Shown one piece after another: positions 62,519-64,000 of a stretch of 64,000 nt of DNA (position 1 is its first letter; each line of letters begins with the position of its first letter). A program made the translations under genes and the position numbers. Under the pieces are notes generated by a model. It saw only the letters and a program-made list of their open reading frames with translations. It did no database searches and was not told the DNA's origin. Origin of the DNA: Arthrobacter sp. CJ23 (GTDB lineage Bacteria; Actinomycetota; Actinomycetes; Actinomycetales; Micrococcaceae). The stretch spans positions 124,001 to 188,000 of the forward strand of contig NZ_CP102950.1 in assembly GCF_024741795.1 (NCBI RefSeq). The letters are read 5' to 3'.

Positions 62519-64000
62519 GTGCCCAATGATGCGCTGCCCAAAGATGCGCGGCTCAAAGATGCGCTGCCGAAACAGGCCCAGCCGCACGGTGCCGGCAGGC
62601 CCAGATTCCTGCGACGGCGCCGGCTGTCCTTGGCGGGGCAGCTCCTGGGGTTTCAGCTGCTGATTGTCCTGGCGGTGCTCTTGGGTGTCATCGCGATCTC
62701 CCTGGCGCAGTCCACCCAGACCTTTGAGCGCGTGGAAGGCAGGAGGGCGCTCTCCGCCGCCGAATCGCTGGCCGCGATGCCGGTGGTGCGCTCGCTGCTT
62801 CCGACGGCGGAGCCCCGCCAGGGTGCCGCCCTGCCCTCGGTGGCTGAGTCCGCCCGGACAGTGTCCGGGTCCAGCTTTGTCATCCTCGCCAAGCCGGACC
62901 TGACCATTCTCACGTCCCCGGACAGCTCCAAGCTGGGCACGCCCCTGGACCTCGGGTCCAGTGCAGTGCGTGAAGGAAGGGCGTGGACCGGTGCGGTCAG
63001 CATGGAGGGCAGCACGTCGCTGGTGGCCCACGTGCCAGTGCTCGACGACGGCGGCACCATGGTGGGCATCGTCGCCGTCGGGCGCCAATACCCCTCTGTC
63101 CCGGAGCGGCTGGGCGAGGCGGTCCCCAATCTGTTGACCTACCTGGGCGTCTCGCTGGCACTGGGCGCCGCGTGTTCGCTGCTGCTTTCGCGTCGCATCA
63201 AGCGGCAGACCTTCGGCCTGGAACCGGGCGAGATCGCCGGGCTTGTGGAACACCGGGAAGCCATCTTGCACGGCGTGAAGGAAGGGGTCATCGCCCTGGA
63301 CCCGCATGAGCGGATCACCGTGGCCAATGAAAGCGCCAGGCAGTTCCTGGAACTTCCGGAGGACTGCGTTGGCCGGACGCTCGAGGAGCTGGCCATGCGA
63401 AAGCAACTGCGGGAGGACCTCACCACGGAGCAGCCGGACCCGGACCGCCTGGTCCTGGTGGGTGAGCGGCTGGTGGTGCTGAACCGGAAACCCATGCGCT
63501 CCCACGGACGCGTCATCGGCTCCGTGACCACCCTGCGCGACCGGACCGAGCTGTCCTCGCTGGAGAAGGAACTCGGGGCCACGCGCACCACCACGGACAC
63601 GCTCCGGGCGCAGACCCACGAGTTCGCGAACCAGCTCCACACCATTTCCGGGCTGATCCAGCTGGGCGAATACGAGGAGGTGGTCAGCTTCGTCAACGGC
63701 GTCAGCCAGAGCCGGAACCGGCTCTCCGACGACGTCACCTCGCGGATCCACGACCCCGCGCTCGCGGCCCTGCTCATCGCCAAGACCAGCCTGGCCGGCG
63801 AACGCGTGGTGACCCTGCAGCTGGATGAGGACTCGCGCCTTGGCCGCGTGGACGAGCAGCTTTCGCGCGACCTGACCACGGTGGTGGGGAACCTGGTGGA
63901 CAACGCCATGGACGCCGTCACGGGAGCCCCGGAAGCCACGGTGCGCATCCGCGTCACCGAGGAAACAGACCACGTGCTGGTCACCGTCCGCGACTCGGGC
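62519..64000 (+). CDS. sensor histidine kinase, CitA/DcuS type, partial (cut by window end)
   Basis: 494 codons visible from GTG 62519 (GAAGGA seven bases upstream), open at the right edge. A hydrophilic N-terminus with repeated 'DALPK/DARLK', a first membrane helix ('QLLGFQLLIVLAVLLGVIAISLA'), a periplasmic Cache/PAS-like domain, a second helix ('YLGVSLALGAACSLLL'), a cytosolic PAS, the phospho-His in 'THEFANQLHTISG', and the N-box 'VVGNLVDNAMDA'. It lacks only the end of the ATPase domain. It probably senses the tct substrate; a response regulator is expected just outside the window. Confidence 0.92.
   Translation, partial: MPNDALPKDARLKDALPKQAQPHGAGRPRFLRRRRLSLAGQLLGFQLLIVLAVLLGVIAISLAQSTQTFERVEGRRALSAAESLAAMPVVRSLLPTAEPRQGAALPSVAESARTVSGSSFVILAKPDLTILTSPDSSKLGTPLDLGSSAVREGRAWTGAVSMEGSTSLVAHVPVLDDGGTMVGIVAVGRQYPSVPERLGEAVPNLLTYLGVSLALGAACSLLLSRRIKRQTFGLEPGEIAGLVEHREAILHGVKEGVIALDPHERITVANESARQFLELPEDCVGRTLEELAMRKQLREDLTTEQPDPDRLVLVGERLVVLNRKPMRSHGRVIGSVTTLRDRTELSSLEKELGATRTTTDTLRAQTHEFANQLHTISGLIQLGEYEEVVSFVNGVSQSRNRLSDDVTSRIHDPALAALLIAKTSLAGERVVTLQLDEDSRLGRVDEQLSRDLTTVVGNLVDNAMDAVTGAPEATVRIRVTEETDHVLVTVRDSG

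Noticed and set aside
62339-63973. 544-residue open frame antisense to the sensor kinase
   Set aside because: The plus strand carries membrane helices, the phospho-His motif and the N-box of a CitA-type kinase in one frame open to the window edge.

Overview
The window is a high-GC actinobacterial chromosome segment, most likely from the Micrococcaceae (Arthrobacter / Pseudarthrobacter type). The evidence is the 16S/23S sequence, the lysS - small membrane protein - lsr2 - clpC block, actinobacterial boxA-like rRNA leader elements, many GTG starts, and a PhoP-type direct-repeat PHO box before pst. No whole prophage, CRISPR array or conjugative element is visible.

Layout. 1-4406: end of an upstream gene (probably folK), a DUF3180 membrane protein, two bacterial-PH membrane proteins, a Rossmann/DUF2520 protein (possible PanG-type ketopantoate reductase) and panC, packed as one operon. 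4512-5957: a DHA2 drug exporter. 6012-12197 and 14391-20310: two almost identical rRNA operons in direct orientation, the first with two 5S genes. They flank a 2.2 kb single-copy segment with a chorismate mutase, a YciI-like protein and a patatin-like protein whose nucleophile elbow is altered. 20341-22980: a LysR regulator, an alkaline-phosphatase-superfamily phosphodiesterase and an EamA transporter, resembling phosphonate-associated gene sets. 22981-24761: two paralogous alpha/beta hydrolases. 24895-29951: lysS, a small membrane protein, lsr2 and clpC.

30037-36168: a REP-like palindrome, an S9 peptidase, an ArgA-like GNAT, an unannotated promoter/sORF/terminator unit, dhaKLM (PTS-dependent dihydroxyacetone kinase) and a VOC protein. 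36173-43061: VOC/AraC pair, RibD-like reductase, STAS-like protein, a 779-aa STAND (HTH + NB-ARC + TPR) regulator and two esterases. 43072-52954: a lipoprotein, two DUF3592 proteins, a 5 x 14-bp tandem repeat, mutY, a secreted-type protein, disA, prfC, a Pr6Pr protein, radA and a FUSC transporter. 53080-57576: PHO box and pstSCAB with a strong hairpin after pstS. 57656-59260: an IS110-family element that appears to split a REP-like palindrome. 59265-64000: tctABC tripartite tricarboxylate transporter, divergent from a CitA/DcuS-type sensor kinase cut by the window end.

The most interesting signals are these. (1) The noncoding region upstream of the IS110 transposase folds into two loops that carry short matches to the element's two junctions, as expected of a bridge RNA. 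(2) Both 16S copies deviate, differently, at a universally conserved helix-18 site, and the 23S copies deviate in a similar way; with homopolymer-length differences this points to unpolished long-read consensus in the repeats. (3) There is a small free-standing transcription unit at 32984-33297. (4) A possible phosphonate locus lies at 20341-22980.
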